This document shows, piece by piece, positions 12,539 through 24,647 of a DNA stretch of 64,000 nt. Below the pieces are notes generated by a model. It saw only the letters and a program-made list of their open reading frames with translations, was not told the origin of the DNA and searched no databases. Made by a program: the position numbers and the translations under genes. The DNA comes from Dryococelus australis. Taxonomy: Eukaryota > Arthropoda > Insecta > Phasmatodea > Phasmatidae. Each line of letters opens with the position of its first letter. The stretch's first letter is position 1. The stretch lies in the NCBI GenBank assembly GCA_029891345.1, contig CM056993.1, forward strand, positions 229,429,265 to 229,493,264, read 5' to 3'.

Positions 12539-13142
12539 CCAGGCTGAAGGGAATCAAAGGATACTGATTCTACCTGTTAACGAATCAGTGAGTGAGATGA
12601 TTATGACCTAGGACCGTTAAATAATTATAAAAATTAATTTCACTTGGTAATAGGTAAAGGAAAGAACACAAATTCTCATAATTAACGTATTTATTAAATA
12701 TGGTTTAGGAAAGCCGGGGGAATCATAGCCCTGTACAAAAGAATAACTAATTATAATTTTAATTATATGGCAGGTGAAGGCTTCCTGCATAAAAACGTAA
12801 ATGGAGCAAAATGAGCTGGTGTCAGTTGCTAAGCGGAGAGATAAAATATGTCTAACAGTCCAGAAGGGACATCGTAACAACCTGCTACCATGGATACAAA
12901 AGGATAAGACTTTCTGGGTAGGGTTTCAGGTGAGGATGTAGAGATACCTCTGGATGGCATTGTGGAGACATCTGTATGAAGTGACTGATGCTGTGCACTT
13001 GGTTAGTCATAGGAGACTGTGCTTTCAATGCGTGGAGTCTAGCAGCATTTGCTCTCTCAGATAACTCAAGTTTTTGCGGACTATGAGAGTTCAAGCAGCA
13101 CAGCTTACTCCCGGAGACTTGACTTGGTACTGCCAACGCACT

Positions 13143-13194
13143 TGGCCTAGTGGTAATAATCCCGGAGTGTTTCGCTTTGAGTCTTGTTCAGACT
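13143..13194 (+). promoter_or_regulatory. tRNA-like segment with A and B boxes, hairpin repeat copy 1
   Basis: TGGCCTAGTGG at 13143-13153 fits the Pol III A-box consensus, and TTGTTCAGACT at 13184-13194 is a degenerate B box 41 bp later, the spacing found in tRNAs. The copy-2 equivalent is clearer. It is not a functional tRNA gene: there is no acceptor stem. Confidence 0.45.
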
Positions 13195-14092
13195 ATTGAG
13201 GGCAGGATCTGAAACACTTAACCCTGCTTAAACTTGAGATTTACTCAGGCTTAATTATGCCAGTTAGCTAAGCCTTACTCAGGCTTGAGTGCCCTACTAG
13301 CCTTGCTGAGGTTTGGTAGTACCCTCAGCCTTATTTAGGCTGGAGGGCCAGTGAACACTGTCATGTCTGGATCTTGCACCTCCTTATATACCGTACCCAA
13401 ATCTTCAGCTTGTGGGCTGTCAGAAGGATGCAAGGAGTGCTACCCTCTCTTCACGAGGGTTGGTTTATTCCTACTTCAGAACGGCAGCGTCCTTTTCTTA
13501 TCTCCCCCATTGGAGGCTGTTGACATTTTTATCACCTATGCAGAAGGCTTGTGGTGTCTTTGTAGTGGGGGTGCTGTGATATAGCACATCATCCCTTGGA
13601 ACTTGCATCTCTGGCTGACTGGTGTTGATGGCTCTGTCGAATAAGAAATTCCTGAGGGGGAAATATGGACAACTGCATGCCAGTTTCAGTAGATAGTGAA
13701 ATTTCTCCCTTCAAGACATGTATTTGTAATCACTCACTAGGCTGGGAGTGATCCTGTAGGTACTTTATTAATTGACCTGTCATAATATGACTTCCCCACG
13801 AATGTAGCAACTCTAGAGATGGGGTGAAGTCAAAACGTAGAGCACGCATGCCAGATGCGCAGGAATGCACCATGCATCAAGGCCTAATGTAAGAAATGAT
13901 ATGTTTATTTTAATTTCATTCATTATGAGTAACGTACACTTACTAATTGTACTTTCCGCCGCCCAGAAACAACAGTTTATGGAGGTGAACAAGTCCTTTA
14001 TGGCTGAGTTTGTGAGAATAAAATGGCATGTGTGTAGAAAATCTATGACAAGTATATGTAACTATATTTTAGCATAACTTGAAATCACTTAC

Positions 14093-14209
14093 CTTAAAAG
14101 AACGCCACTTAAGTTTAGATACAGTGTATCCAGTTGTCTCTTCCATGAAAGTAATGCATCCTTGCAATATGTTCTCATTCCTGAGCATATAAATATATGG
14201 ATAGATGTA
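14093..14209 (-). CDS. ATR: ATR checkpoint kinase, UME-domain exon
   Basis: Phase 0-0 exon of exactly 39 codons on the minus strand, with acceptor TTTTTTCAG|TAC and donor AAG|GTAAGTGA, both strong. It reads YIYPYIYMLRNENILQ, then FMEETTGYTVSKL, and ends KWRSFK. Human ATR from memory has a segment of the same 39-residue length here (YIFSHLV, then LKNETEIELGSLLRQDF), the core of the UME domain found only in ATR-type PIKKs. Equal length, flanking-exon order and phase make this the strongest single piece of evidence for ATR. The 5' LTR of a Gypsy-like element begins 221 bp upstream of its acceptor. Confidence 0.88.
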
Positions 14210-14430
14210 CTGAAAAAATGGAAACCGTAAAAATTTAAATAACCAAATTGTAATTTTTTTATGCTATTTCAAAATTGAAAAAGTCCAATTACAGTAACAA
14301 AATAAAAAGGTGCCTATAGTAACATTCCAACATAAACCTAAACCAAAATAATCAATACAATATGTAAATAAATGGCAGATTGTAACACTAAAGTTGTGCA
14401 GAGAAGTGAAAACTGTGAAGAGAAACACAG

Positions 14431-14981
14431 TGTTGTGGAGGCACCCTGGGTAGCTGTGCCGAGGGCCAAAGTGAGCCGACGAGGTGCAGTGTGGTGTGTT
14501 TAGAGTTACAAGAGATAGAAAGGAGGCCAGCAAGTGTGTGAGTATATAAGAGGGTGTTGCAGGGACACCTCCCCCCCCACCCCCTGAGGACTCCAAGACA
14601 CCACGATGACGTGGCGCTGATCCGGACGTCCGCTGAACACTACCTCATGAACTTGCATAGTGGTGAGTGAAATCCCTTCGTAAATGCTAGGCGAGGCTGC
14701 CAGACGTAAGAATAGGCCGCAACGAGTATTGTCAGATAGAAACTAAAGTAATAATTTACCTTCAGCACTAAGTGTTGGTCAGAGATTAACTGAGCAGCTA
14801 ACATAACCTGTATGAGGAGATATCTTGTTTGTAGCAAGAGATGTAATATTTGTGAAGCAATAAAGCTGTGGGTCAATTGTAGTGTAACTTAGAAATTGTT
14901 ATAGGTGTTTGATAAACCCCCGTTCTGGTGGGAAGTAAGTAGTGAGTAAGCTGTGCGGTCCCCCATAACGGAGCCATAACA
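14431..14981 (+). repeat. 5' LTR of the 14.4-26.0 kb element
   Basis: 551 bp, starting TGTTGTGGAGGC and ending CCATAACA. It has a TATA box (TATATAAG at 14543-14550) and AATAAA at 14859-14864. Similar to 25037-26024 at both ends and around the polyA signal, but lacking about 430 bp of the 3' copy's middle. It is followed by CTGGCGGAGGCTGCG, a TGGCG-type primer-binding site whose tRNA I cannot name. Confidence 0.85.
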
Positions 14982-15942
14982 CTGGCGGAGGCTGCGTTTC
15001 GGTCAAACCTTTCGCAAGCCTTTCATTAAATGGTTAGTTAGCTACATTTCTTTTTCAGAGTTAGTATTCCAGTTATGCTAGCATAAAACAGCACAGGCGT
15101 CGTTTCAATTAAAATTTTGTAGTAAGTGAACTATTTAGCTACGTTTTCTTAGAATTATCCCAGTATTCTAAGCATAATACAGAATCAGGCAAGAGAGTGC
15201 AAGACAAGTATTTTCTGAGTAAAATATAGCATTAGATAATTATATTACAATATGTGAGGTGTTAGTAAGCGACATCTACCATAGTAAATAGCTATAGCCA
15301 TTACAACAAATAAGGTATGAGAGTTATGTTCGTAAAACAAAACGTAAAATAACTTCAGCAAACAACACGTACAAACCAAAGTGTAAAAGGCAGTAAGCTG
15401 TAAAGAGAAGATATGAGCCACATTTTTCAGCAATTATAAAACAAACATAAGTTTTAAAATATCAAAAAGTAATAGAATAAATATTCAGCATGCAGTGTAG
15501 CTTAAATGGAAAAGTCATACAGAGTTTTAAAATAAAAATAAATGCATGAATGTGGCAAACAGCTAATGCGTTGTAAGAACCGTACAACCTTGTGTAGGCA
15601 GCACAATCCAAAACTGCAGCATTGCATCTGCCGCGAAGCCCCGCGCACGACGTACACATAGAGTATACGTAGCTTCTTAGCATGCTTTTGCTTGTAAAAT
15701 TTAATGTAATTGGAACCGCTCTTCGGCTCAAAATAGATTTTACTGCAAAAACTACTCTCCACTAAAAAGTAGAGCTGTGTGAGTGTGATATTGCATGGAG
15801 AGATTCTTTGTAGAGTATAGAAATTTAGTATATAAGAAACTACACAGTGTGCAGATAATATCACATAAAACATTACACTACATAAATCAATTGCCACAAC
15901 ATGTTAAATGAAATACAAAACACGTGAAAACACCAAACATTC

Positions 15943-17179
15943 ATGAGTAATAAAAGTAAATCGGCACCATCCACAGTCAAGAAATTAGTAAAGACGGTGA
16001 CAATAGACTTGTCTGATGTCAATTGTGCGACAAAACTTAAGAGCATAGAAGCACAGGCTAGGGCAAATGACGTGCCAAGTACATCAACAGAGGACACCAA
16101 CATTTCTATCACACAACAAAATAAAGCCTTGGACTACTCAATCCACAAGCCCCAAAATGAAGACAAGTCTGACCCCAGTCCACAAAATATTGCACTACAC
16201 AGTCACAGAAATACACACTTCCGAGGAAAACACAAGCGGCTAACTGATACCACGTCCAATAGTAAATTTGCAACAAAGTGACACTTTCACATACACGATC
16301 CCCACATATCAAAATGAAGTAGCAACACAAATTTAGCACACTGCACAAGTAGAAAATAAATGCACAGCAATAGTCGAGGTCATCACAGCACAGCCGGTAC
16401 AAGTGGTAATACAACAAACTGAAATAATTCCCGTATTTTCTGGGGAAAGTCAGGAAAGTGTGCAAGAAATTTTAGACCACTACAGCGCAGCTAGCAAAAT
16501 TAATGGGTGGAATGACATAGAGAAAACTAGGTGCATTAAATTGTATCTCAAGGGCAAAGCCAACAGAGCGTATGAGAACACAATTCAAAATAAAGCAGAA
16601 CATGTCATGCGGGGCGGCATCACAACTAAATTAACAGACACATTTACACCCACAGCCTGCATAGAAAAAACAGACAGCTGTTGTACACAAAAAAAGTGCA
16701 TCTGGGAAAGCTGCCGAACACACATTGAAGATCTCATTTACTACAGAAGAAAATTGAACTCAGATGTCCCAGACTCACAATTCATAGCCACAGTATGGAA
16801 ATATCTGCTACCATCATTCGTGGACAAACTCATAGGATTGCAAAATGACGTGGAACAAGTCATAAGTAATTTAAAGAGGATAGAGTGCGGGTTCAATAGA
16901 CAATCATCATCATCAACACACAACCCTGAAACCGAAAAGCTTAATTCCGAAATTTCAAAACTCAAGGAGGAAATTACCAAATTAACACTAGAAGAGCAAA
17001 ATAAAACAACACAGCATGTAGATGCATTTCAAAACAAAAAGAAATTTCAAAAATATGCAAATGAATGGCAGAACAGGTCACACCCCAAAAACACACAACA
17101 TAACATTCACAGAATCACCCTTATAGAAATTGTATTAGACCACCCTATGGCACAAAGCAGGGGAAACAACCACAGATAA
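15943..17179 (+). pseudogene. Retrotransposon gag relic in two frames
   Basis: 15943-16281 is an open frame starting MSNKSKSAPSTVKK, basic and Ser/Thr-rich, as expected of a gag N-terminus. After an interruption, 16403-17179 (258 codons) carries a capsid-like segment (IIPVFSGES, then WNDIEKTRCIKLYLKGKA), typical of Gypsy gag, followed by a charged coiled-coil-like region (EKLNSEISKLKEEITKL). No zinc knuckle is visible. It would form the particle that packages the element RNA. The break between the two frames suggests it is dead. Confidence 0.7.
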
Positions 17180-17959
17180 GGTAAACATCATAATGGAGGC
17201 ACACAACGTGAGCAACATAGACCATATTACACAAATCAAAGCCCACAAAATCAATAAAAAAGTGAATGCAAAATACATGAAAACAGTAGGCATAGCGAAA
17301 GGGAAAAACATGTTGCCCCTAAAGACACAGGAGACAAAAAGGGTGCAAAAATATATTTTACAAACATGTTCCAGATAGGAAATACGCAAACACAGCAAAA
17401 CTCAAAGCAACCAGTAACAGTGTAACTAGAACAGTTCAAACAGAGACACAAAAACAGTCACATAACATAATGGCGCCACTCAGAAATGAACCAAAATCGC
17501 AAATTAATTTTAGCAACAACAAAGTAAGCAACAAAGTGCCATGATGCAATATAGTACAAGTAGACAAAAATGGAACAGTTTTGCAAATCAGGAAAACACA
17601 CTATGTAGCAACACGGAAAAGAAACACGGAAGGTGGCCGTGTAAAACCTTGACAAAAACAGGCGCATAACAAGTAATATGAAACATAGCTAAATGTCGCA
17701 TGATGACACTTCACGTCATAGGACCGCCAAGCGAAGCACAAAACACATACGCCATTTGTTTTTACAGCAGATACCAAGCCACTAATTGCGATCACTTTCC
17801 TAACCAGGAATTTGAATTCAATACAGGTATTGTGGGCAGGTTTAAGAATTTCAAAAACAAGTTTGGCATGCGGCACAGTACACTTTGCATAAACATGAAT
17901 GGAATTAAACACCACGGCAACGTAAACACAAAGGAACCATATGGCAATGATGAGGAAAG

Positions 17960-18490
17960 CCAAACAAGGTCGCTGAGCCAACGCACGTTCCAATCAACAA
18001 AACATACAATACACAGGCCAACAGTCAAAACAACAACACCACGGGTGCAGGTCAAAATGAGAGGTAAGCAGTATTATGCACTCCTGGATACAGGATAAAG
18101 CAGGAGTTGTATAGCAAGCACACTTATAACCAATCAACAATTAATGCCAGTGACAGAAAAATTATCGCTAGTAGGATCAACGCAAGCGATAAGACACTCC
18201 ATGATACAAAACTAATATTCAATTAAGTATATCAGGTAATACATTCCCACAGGATTTCTTGGTCATCGATCATTTTAAAATGGATGTCATACTACCAGTA
18301 AAATTTATCCAAACATATGATGATGTTCCATTTCTTAAATATAACATTATGTTTATCAATGGCAACAATTATGATAAACTTATACAAATCCCTATACACA
18401 CGTCAGTTATAGAAAATGAACAAGCAGATACAATCCTACATTGTATTAAGAGAATTGAGACAAAAGGAGAAAATACAGAAAACAAATAAA
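17960..18490 (+). pseudogene. Retrotransposon aspartic protease relic
   Basis: The frame ending at 18098 carries RGKQYYALLDTG, the retropepsin active site with its DTG triad, followed at once by a stop where a serine is usual. A following frame (18259-18489) contains hydrophobic strand sequences of the kind found in the rest of the domain. It lies between gag and RT, as expected. Confidence 0.6.
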
Positions 18491-19400
18491 TTAATAAGAT
18501 TTTAAAAAAATTAGATTCTTATCAGAAAAATGAGCTCACCAAAGCAATTGAGAAATATCACAACAGGTTTGAAAATAGCATACTAGAGTTAACAGAAGCA
18601 CGAAATTATCAAATCAAACTTGAAATGACAACAGATAAACCAAATTCACACAAGGTCTTACAGAATTAAACCCCAAAATACGGGAGGAATCATTACAGAA
18701 AATTAAAGATATGGAAGTACGGATAGTTGAACTTCTGACTCGCCATACACTGTACCAAGCTTAGTAATATGGAAAAAGAGGGCAGCATTAAATTTTTAAC
18801 TGACTTCTGGCAACTTAACAGATATTTAAAAAGAGTACAGTAGCCCCTCCCCAGAACTGAAGATATTTTGAATACATTATAAAATACAAAACATATTACA
18901 TGCTTAGATTTATTTTCAAGATTCTGCACCATTCCAATCAGGGAACAGGACAGGCATAAATTAGCTTAACCATAAGTGGTGTACGTTTATATCAATATAG
19001 GATAATGCCTATGGGCTTAAGTGCCTCACCACAATATTTTCAATAATTCATTGACTTTTGCTAAGCCCACTGAGATGGAACACAGCTACAGCCTACTTAG
19101 ATAATATATTTATAATTGGCAGTACATTCAGGGAACATGTAGCAAATGTAAGTAAAGTGTTAAAAAGATAAAGAAAAATTAATGTCAAAGTTTGCTAACA
19201 AGAAATAAAAACGTTAAGACACTACATTACACCACAAGAGATATTCACATACCCAGACAAAGTAAAAACAATACAACTGGCACCCCCAGGAAATGTAAAG
19301 GAGCTTGGAACATTTCTTGGCATGACATAGTATTTATGCTTATTTATCCAAAATTATGCAACAAAAGCAGAACTGCTTATTGAACTAATAAAATAAAATA
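18490..19400 (+). pseudogene. Retrotransposon reverse transcriptase relic
   Basis: Recognisable blocks, spread over several frames with stops: FLTDFWQLNRYLKR, CLDLFSRFCTIPI (the LDL..GFHQI region), the (L)MPMGL area, and the active-site stretch AYLDNIFIIGSTFREH near 19090-19135. YLDD has become YLDN, so a catalytic aspartate is lost. Confidence 0.75.
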
Positions 19401-19439
19401 CAAACTATAAATGGGGACAGAAAGAACATAGGGCCCATT

Positions 19440-19910
19440 TAAAACTCAAGAAAGTGATACAGAATGTGCCAATATTACAATTATTTGACGAAAATAAACA
19501 CACCATACTAGCTTGCAATGCATCACAGACCAGAATAGGAGCAGTCCTAATGAAAGAGGAGCACAATAGCAAACAAAGAAACATTATAGCCATTGCGTCA
19601 AAAAAATTTTCAGTAAATGAAACAAAATGGTCTACAACAGAACTTGAATTATGAGCCCATTAAATACTTCTGTAATTATTTCAGACAATATATATATGAT
19701 AGGTCATTTAAAATTGAGACAGATCACGCAAGCCTCAGATACTTAAAAACCATGACCAAACACAATATTAGAATACAAAAGATGGTGATCACGTTAGTAG
19801 AGTATGACTTTTAGCCAAAAACTGTAAAAGGTGAGCTAAACAAGTTAGCAGACGCCGTGAACAGAATACCCACCATAAGACAGGCAGATCTAAAAACAAT
19901 AGAAATTAAC
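19440..19910 (+). pseudogene. Retrotransposon RNase H relic
   Basis: The frames at 19454-19654 and 19617-19814 give ILACNASQTRIGAVL (the first catalytic DAS site, here NAS), then SVNETKWSTTELEL, IETDHASLRYL and, after a stop, LNKLADAVNRIP. These are in the order of Gypsy RNase H. The first catalytic aspartate is replaced by asparagine. Confidence 0.78.
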
Positions 19911-20579
19911 AACACTAAATTTAATATTAAAACTGAAATGGGGTTCTGTAACAGTATATATAAAGCATTAGCAGAACGCTTATACCGAAACCCACAAAAA
20001 GAGTAAGAAAAAAAAACAAATTATAGCTAAGTATATAACCAATAACTGGTCAGACATAAAAAACACTTTTACAGAACAAGGGAAACACGCGTGTGATAAG
20101 GTAAAGATCAGTAAATCTGTCTTAAATACAGATACCATTCCCCTTCCAGTAATTGCGAAAATTATACCAAATATTTCTCAGGTAAACATATAATTTATAG
20201 AAGAACATAACATAAACAAAATCAAAGCAACTAACACAGATCCGTTATTAAATACCAATAATTCTCACTTAAGTCAAGGGCATTATTTATTATTTACCCG
20301 TGCTTCAACATGAACAAGAATACATCAGAATACAAAACCATAACAAATTGTTCATGTGCCCTATAGATACACAAAATTCACCATTTTCGCACGAATACAA
20401 ACGTGATCCGCACATACATAAACACAAAATAGCATTAACAGATCCAGCTTAAGCCAAACCTAAATATACAAAATTAGCCAGATGCTATGGAATAGCTGCC
20501 AACTGACAGATATATTTGAAAATACACACACCAGTAGGAGAAAAGAAACTTACACTAGTCCAAAAATATTATGTTAACT

Positions 20580-21600
20580 AAATTATATCTGCCCACTACT
20601 ATACCCTAACAAGGAGGAAGCCATTTTGGGCATTTAAAACACTAAAAAAAATTTAAATGGCATACTACTGGGACAACATGAACAAACTTAAATGAAACTA
20701 TCTAAAGAATTGTCCTAACTGCCAAACATCAAACCCACCAGAAATCTATCAGACAACTTCAGCCAATATAACCGCCACTGCTATTACAATCTTGGGCATT
20801 AGATGCCAAAGGTCCTTTGCAAAATTCAAGAAAAGGTAACAGGTACATATTAGTCATGACAGAATTTTTCAGTAGGTACGTTTTCATGAAATCCGTAGAA
20901 GCTATTGATGAGCAAACTTGCACACATTTTATTAAAGAGGTAATACTCACATATGGATCTCCACAACAAATATTAACCAATAGGGGGACATCATTTAATA
21001 ATGAGTTAAGAACAGAATTACTAAAGAAATTACAGAGCAAAAAGTTTCAGGCCACAGCATACAACCTAGCATGTATGGTCTAGTTGAAGCCATGAATAAG
21101 GTATTAGGACAACAGCTAATGGCACGTGCACACGAAGACCTCGCTAGTTCGGATGAATACTTAGACTAATAGTATTTAACTATAATACCACTGACAACGC
21201 AAGCACGAAATTCACATCTTTTTATTTACTACATGGTGTCGAGGCAACACAACTATCACATGTGATAAACAATAAATACTTAAAAAGAGGTCAAGACTGA
21301 TGTGAAAAATTACGTAAAGGAAAAGAACAGGCAAGAGTGAATCTAATGCAAGCGCAACAAAAACAAAAATTCAATTTGACAAAACACACCAACCCAATAA
21401 TATAATAATAGGCGACTGGGTTTGGGTGAATTACGGGGCATGCAGTAAAGCACTTACATTCAAGTACAAGGACCATATACAGTTACAAATGTTATTGGAC
21501 CATCCACAATACAAATACAAATAGGAAAACATGGACACGATAAATACTACAATATTAACACAAGAAATATAAAGCTAGCGCATACAAAACACTTATTCTC
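20580..21600 (+). pseudogene. Retrotransposon integrase relic
   Basis: The catalytic core is at 20790-21120: ALDAKGPL (first acidic residue kept), NRYILVMTEFFSRYVF, then ILTNRGTSFNNE, where the second catalytic aspartate has become asparagine, then VEAMNKVL with the glutamate. The zinc-binding part near 20600-20720 and a C-terminal part near 21420-21600 (WVNYGACSKAL-like) are broken by stops. It would have inserted the cDNA. Confidence 0.75.
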
Positions 21601-22561
21601 CATTGTTGTGTAACAGTGATAATGGACCCAAGAAATATTGAATAACGCAAGTAGCAACCATGTGGTGTATGTCCAATAAGGTGGATGGCATATGTTTTAG
21701 CTCCAGTCAGCCAGCGAAGCCAGCCTCGGTACTACAGCGACCAGCAGATGAGCTGGCAACAAGGTTAAAACACAAAGCGCGAGATAACCTAATATAAAAT
21801 ATATATTTAGAAATTATGGCAAGAAGTAGGGCCCAAATAAAATAAATTGCGTTCAAGAATTAAGCAATTCAAATAATCAGGCACATAAATAACAAAACAT
21901 CGGAACGCGCAATTTTTAGTGACCTAAGGCAAGAAGACCGTTGTACAAGAGACAGTACAAAATTTCATATCGCACATCAACATGTCACACAAACTTTAAT
22001 TCACATTTAAGTTATGTGTGAGAACAGAAACAAAACACCTGTATTAGGATCAATTATGAAATATAAGTACACTGCCTCAAAGCAGACTGCAGAAGTTAAG
22101 CTGGCTGGCATGTACACGTAGCATAACCACATTAGTGTACAATCATGTTGCAACAGTAAAAGTTATTAGAAATATACAGGTATTATGCATGCACTAATTA
22201 GCCAACACTATCACAGTAACTATATTAAAGCCACCGATGCTTTAAATAACTATTATGTGGTAAAACAACAGTACGACGCGATACACATCGCCAACTCAGG
22301 GCAATATTTTAAAACGTGTGCTAAGCCTTTTTCATGCTCAGGTTTGCAAACTTGTCAGCAGAGCGCATCAGTGACTAACGTACAGAAAGGTAACGTAAAC
22401 GAGATTTAACTATACCACGGGATTTCGTTTCTCAAAATGAATATTAAGTATGTACAGTAGTTAGCAAGATATATATGTTACTTATTATACGTACCACAAA
22501 AGGTGATTGTGTATGTAAAGTAACTCTAAAATATATTATGGTAACAGGATAAATTCAAATA
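21600..22561 (+). other. 3' internal part of the LTR element, no recognised gene
   Basis: Follows integrase. One 74-codon frame (22185-22409) has no similarity I know. An envelope gene could once have been here, but nothing supports it. Confidence 0.45.
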
Positions 22562-23095
22562 CAGTAAAAGCCCGATATAATGCGCCTGTGGGAGACATAA
22601 CTCGGACCCGCGTAATTGCTTTCCATGCTATTCCGGGAGTGACAAAGAACAGTAGCAACAAAAAAGCCAGTGTTCTAATGGGGCGTGGCACGGATCTGTC
22701 AAACACGGAGCAAGTGTTCTTATTTACCGCCGTAACTCGTGAAACGTTTAGTCCCTTACTATCAGAACTTTATTTTTTTATCTGCATCAATGGACTTGAC
22801 AGCACCCAAGGGAGAGAAACAGAACCAGGCCCCGCCTCCTGCTGGGCCTGGTTGGGAGGAAGTGTGAATGATAAAGGAAGCTCATGTCCAAAGTTAGAAT
22901 GCATGCTTTCACTGCAGATGAGATCTATCAGTGTCTCACGTGTTGTGAAAAATGTCGCTTGCTTGCCTGATTTGCATTTTACAAAGGAAAACTAAAACAA
23001 AAAAAAGTGAATTATTTGTGGAATGCAAAGAACGGCCGCTTTTCTGTATTAAACCTTGTCCACAATAGCTCGTCCGCTTGGAACGTCTTTTTCAA

Positions 23096-24000
23096 AAATG
23101 AGAAGACATGCCTTACAGCCGGTATATATATACTTTATAATCAAAGTTCCTACATCATAATTATAATGACTACACAGAGCTATACCCGACAGGAGATTAA
23201 TTATAGGCCTGTAAATGACTTAGAAGCAAGAATTTCAAGGCCAGCCTCAAATTTCAGAATTTTTTTCGAAAATGGGAAGACATACCGTATAGCCGGTATA
23301 CATACACTATCTACCAAAAAGTAATTGGCCACCTGTCCACAATGTTTGCTCGGTGGTTGTCACACCGTTAGAATCTCGTAGGGTCACCTCTTGCAGCTGT
23401 AACAGCAGCCACCCTGTCTGGCATGCTCTCTACGAGTGTTTGCAGGACATCCACTGGGATTCATCGCCATTCCTCTTGCAACCATTCCATGAGTTGAGGA
23501 ATGGATTTTGGCCACGCCTGACGAGCTGTCAACCGGCGATCCAATTCATCCCAAAGATGTTCTATAGGGTTGAGGTCGGGGCTCTGGACGGATCAGTCAA
23601 ATCTGCGAACATTGTCGTCGGCATACCACTCCATAGTAGCCCTTGAAACATGACACCTGGCAACGTCATCCTGGAAGTAACATGGGTCCATTCCGTAAAA
23701 ACACCACAATGTTGGGAGCATTTCACTATCCAGAATGTTACAATAGGCCTCTGTATTCATGCTACCACGGACAAACACCAGCGGTCCTATGCCGAAGGCC
23801 GTGAAACACAAGTCAACTGACGTACTGAATTACCTATCTTCACAGGTGCCCAATTATTACTTTTTGGTAGATAGTGTACATTATAATCAAAGTGTCTACA
23901 TCATAATTATAATGACTACGTAGCGCTATATTCCGTAGGTAGAAGATTAATTATAGGCCTGTAAATGACTTAGAAACACAAATTTTGAGGCATGCCTCTG
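23096..24000 (+). repeat. 174-bp tandem duplication, second unit split by a Tc1 element
   Basis: Unit 1 begins near 23096 and unit 2 near 23270 (AAAATGAGAAGACATGCC versus AAAATGGGAAGACATACC). Unit 2 continues after the Tc1 element from 23877, with the shared ATAATCAAAG and ACATCATAATTATAATGAC blocks. Confidence 0.8.
23305..23876 (-). mobile_element. Internally deleted Tc1 element, 572 bp
   Basis: Precise ends: the inverted repeats start CACTATCTACCAAAAAGTAA on both strands and TA dinucleotides flank (23303-23304, 23877-23878). On the minus strand it keeps the transposase C-terminal half in two frames: 23593-23811 reads PCYFQDDVARCHVSR (the second DDE-region aspartate), and after a frameshift a WDELDRRL-like helix and a PQLMEWLQ-like end are recognisable. 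The N-terminal DNA-binding half is deleted, so it is non-autonomous. Confidence 0.88.
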
Positions 24001-24332
24001 TAATAAAATGAGGAATAATTTTTTTTGAACGATCTACTTGACTTTTCACACCTCCATAAATTGCAACTTTGCCAAGACATTGCAAGCAGGTGTCTGGTAT
24101 AATCCTCCTACGTGCCGTGTGCAAAACACAAGTTACGACATGAAAAGAGGGGATTTTTCCCATGCCCTACTACCTGCTCTTTGTTCTGTCAGTTGTGTAT
24201 CGGGTGTCAACAAGAGCAGAATATGTTTGCCACTGTTCCTAGTTACCTTCGTAAATTGTTTTTTGTGCGCTTCATTGATTTTTTTACCGAAGATCAGGAA
24301 ATGGGTGATCACGAAAAAAAGTTGTAGTGACT

Positions 24333-24647
24333 ATGGAGGAGAAACTACGTGCTATAAAGAGACTAGACTCGGGGGTAACTGCAAAAACTATTGCTTCGGA
24401 GTTAGGAGTTGGGAAAAGTACAGTTGGTGACTGGAAAAAAAGTCATGCAGAAATTGAAAAGTGGTGCGCCGCCCAAGTTAGTGGCAGTAGAATGAAAGTA
24501 AGAAAAACCATGCTGAAAGGTAAGCATAAAGAAATTGAGAAAGCTTTATTTTTGTGGCATGAACACTTAAGAGGAAATGGCTTGCCTGTTACTGGGTGCA
24601 CATATATATATAAGTTGTATAAGGTAAAACTAAGAAAAACTCTTTAA
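24333..24647 (+). pseudogene. Tigger/Jerky-type transposase, N-terminal fragment
   Basis: 105 codons from ATG at 24333 (MEEKLRAIKRLDSGVTAKTI, then ELGVGKSTVGDWKK), a Psq/CENP-B-type helix-turn-helix, then the start of the second CENP-B HTH (EIEKALFLWHEHLRGNGLPVTG). It stops there; the DDE domain is absent. The protein would bind the element's ends. This is the best-preserved reading frame of any DNA transposon in the window. Confidence 0.8.

Larger units (their letters stand above)
11188..13880 (-). repeat. Hairpin-array repeat, copy 1
   Basis: Dispersed repeat of about 2.5 kb plus a SINE insertion, co-linear with copy 2 at 60306-62680. Shared landmarks are the start (CACTGGAATTAAT, then TTAATTCC), a proline-rich minus-strand frame, a series of short hairpins with a GCCT-5nt-AGGC tip, a tRNA-like A/B-box segment (13143-13194) and an end near CAGATGCGCA. 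The family is not one I recognise. A Gypsy protease/RT relic on the same strand lies 1.1 kb away and a Gypsy gag relic lies beside copy 2, so it may be an LTR or leader of a Gypsy element; this is inference. Confidence 0.75.
1207..14092 (-). other. ATR intron, about 12.9 kb, rich in mobile elements
   Basis: Bounded by the acceptor of the 1078-1206 exon and the donor of the 14093-14209 exon. It holds an LTR, SINEs, a Gypsy pol relic and copy 1 of the hairpin repeat, listed separately. Within it, 1207-2423, 4350-5058 and 10440-11187 are plain AT-rich sequence in which I see nothing definite. Confidence 0.8.

Noticed and set aside
15502..15897. 131-codon minus-strand frame
   Set aside because: Lies in the untranslated leader of the plus-strand LTR element; low-complexity hydrophobic sequence with no homology.
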